From positions 1 to 6,815 of the forward strand of contig CAZQDA010000120.1 in NCBI GenBank assembly GCA_964592155.1: a stretch of DNA of 6,815 nt, read 5' to 3'. Position numbers and translations under genes: made by a program. Positions 5,802 to 6,815 of this stretch are shown piece after piece; within the stretch, counting starts at the first letter, position 1, and every line of letters starts with the position of its first letter. Below the pieces are notes generated by a model, which was given only the letters and a program-made list of their open reading frames with translations, did not search any database and was not told where the DNA came from. The DNA comes from Christensenella sp964592155 (GTDB taxonomy: Bacteria; Bacillota; Clostridia; Christensenellales; Christensenellaceae).

Positions 5802-6782
5802 TCATTCTTTTTTATTTTTGTGGCTTAAGTATTCCACTGCCACCACAACCAGTATGATGATGCCTTTAACAATGGTTTCCCAATCAGGATCAACGTTTAA
5901 AAGATTGAGCGCATTGCTGATTAGATAGATAATGAATGCCCCAAGCACAGTGCCAATCAGGCTGCCCTTTCCTCCTGAAAGGCTTGTTCCGCCGATGATC
6001 GCCGCAGCAATCGCGTCAAGCTCATATCCCTTTCCCATTTCCGGATGCACCGTTTCCAAGCGGGACGCAAGCGTTATACCCGCAATGGCTGCCGTCAGCC
6101 CGGAAAGTGCGTAAACTTTGACGAGCAGCTTTTTTGTATCGATTCCCGATACCCGCGCAGATTCTTCATTGCTTCCATATGCCGTCACATGCCGGCCAAA
6201 CGCAGTGCACCGGTATACAAACTGCAGGACAATGAACGCGGCAATTGCTATGACAATCGGAAACTGAAGCCCCAGAATATCGCCTTGACCGATAAATCGA
6301 AAGCCTCCCACCATGTAGTTACGAAAGGGAATGGAGTTTGTCCATACATACATCACTCCCCGTCCGATGCTCATCGTGGCAAGTGTCGCGATAAACGGTG
6401 TGATCCGCAGTTTCGTGACCATCAACCCGTTGCCCGCGCCCACCAGCGTTCCCATCAATACCCCTGCGATAATCGCAGGTACGATGTTTACGTTTTGCGA
6501 CAATAACCATCCTGTCATTCCGCCGGAAAGCGCAAGCATCACTCCTACCGAAAGGTCGATTCCGCCCGTGGTTAGAACAAACGTCATGCCGAAACCCAGC
6601 AGCATGATGAACACCGACTGGCGAAATACGTTCATAAGATTGGAAACCGTAAGAAAGCTTGGCGAAAGGATGGACATCACGACCATCATGATAATAACGA
6701 AAATCAGCAGTCCCAGAAGCTGACGGTCAATTTTTTTCTTTGCCCCTGTTGTATTAAGAATTGTCTGTTGGTTGTTTTTCAT
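5802..6782 (-). CDS. Sugar ABC transporter permease, RbsC-like (BPD_transp_2 family)
   Basis: Membrane subunit of the operon 1 sugar importer; 326 residues, normal length. A polar, basic N-terminus (1-20) precedes hydrophobic segments, the first at about 21-40. Family motifs: LGFGMTFVLTTGGIDLSVG (62-80) and the ATPase-docking loop IGGTSLSGGKGS (263-274), then KGIIILVVVAVEYL (306-319) and a charged tail. ATG 6782 is preferred over an in-frame TTG at 6803, because GGAGGG (6791-6796) lies eight bases before the ATG and would be inside the longer reading frame. It precedes the binding-protein gene by 53 bases. Its motifs fall at the same residue numbers as in the second permease of the window, but overall identity by eye is only moderate, so the two are old paralogs, not a recent duplication. 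The matching ATPase is probably encoded upstream of the window. Confidence 0.93.
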   Translation of the reverse strand: MKNNQQTILNTTGAKKKIDRQLLGLLIFVIIMMVVMSILSPSFLTVSNLMNVFRQSVFIMLLGFGMTFVLTTGGIDLSVGVMLALSGGMTGWLLSQNVNIVPAIIAGVLMGTLVGAGNGLMVTKLRITPFIATLATMSIGRGVMYVWTNSIPFRNYMVGGFRFIGQGDILGLQFPIVIAIAAFIVLQFVYRCTAFGRHVTAYGSNEESARVSGIDTKKLLVKVYALSGLTAAIAGITLASRLETVHPEMGKGYELDAIAAAIIGGTSLSGGKGSLIGTVLGAFIIYLISNALNLLNVDPDWETIVKGIIILVVVAVEYLSHKNKKE

Positions 6783-6790
6783 TGCTCTGT

Positions 6791-6796
6791 CCCTCC
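6791..6796 (-). promoter_or_regulatory. Ribosome binding site that fixes the start of the operon 1 permease
   Basis: GGAGGG, within the longer AAGGAGGG, lies eight bases before ATG 6782 on the minus strand. It rules against the in-frame TTG at 6803, which would read through this site. Confidence 0.85.
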
Positions 6797-6815
6797 TTGT
6801 CAAACCCGTTCGGCG

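Overview
The window carries six protein genes, all on the minus strand, so transcription runs from the right edge to the left edge. Strong AGGAGG-type ribosome binding sites, AT-rich gaps, lipoprotein-type solute-binding proteins and a moderate base composition with many GCC/GGC codons suggest a member of the Bacillota, most likely a Clostridia-type anaerobe. This is an inference from style; no taxonomic marker gene is present.

Operon 1 (6815 to about 3247, read leftward) holds an RbsC-type sugar ABC permease (5802-6782), a long-linker lipoprotein sugar-binding protein (4570-5748), and an M24 'pita-bread' metalloenzyme of the creatinase / aminopeptidase P superfamily (3305-4537). It ends at a strong intrinsic terminator (3247-3291). 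The ATPase expected with this permease probably lies just upstream, outside the window; a TGA at 6800-6802 fits its end.

Operon 2 (3190 to past the left edge) starts at a plausible sigma-A promoter (3163-3190). It holds a second, divergent RbsC-type permease (2121-3125), a second lipoprotein sugar-binding protein (1060-2124, translationally coupled through an ATGA overlap), and a xylulokinase-like FGGY sugar kinase (1-996). The kinase is cut by the left edge after 332 residues. No ATPase gene lies between the promoter and the kinase.

Together these are two carbohydrate uptake modules of the ribose/xylose (CUT2) class side by side. Operon 2 would bring in a sugar that becomes a ketopentose-like substrate for phosphorylation. 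Operon 1 pairs its transporter with an M24 enzyme instead of a kinase. That enzyme keeps all five metal ligands but, by hand alignment, lacks two histidines usual in proline peptidases, so its substrate may not be a peptide. No mobile element, CRISPR array, tRNA, rRNA or riboswitch was recognised. The only non-coding stretch of note is the gap of about 180 bases between the operons, which holds the terminator and the promoter.
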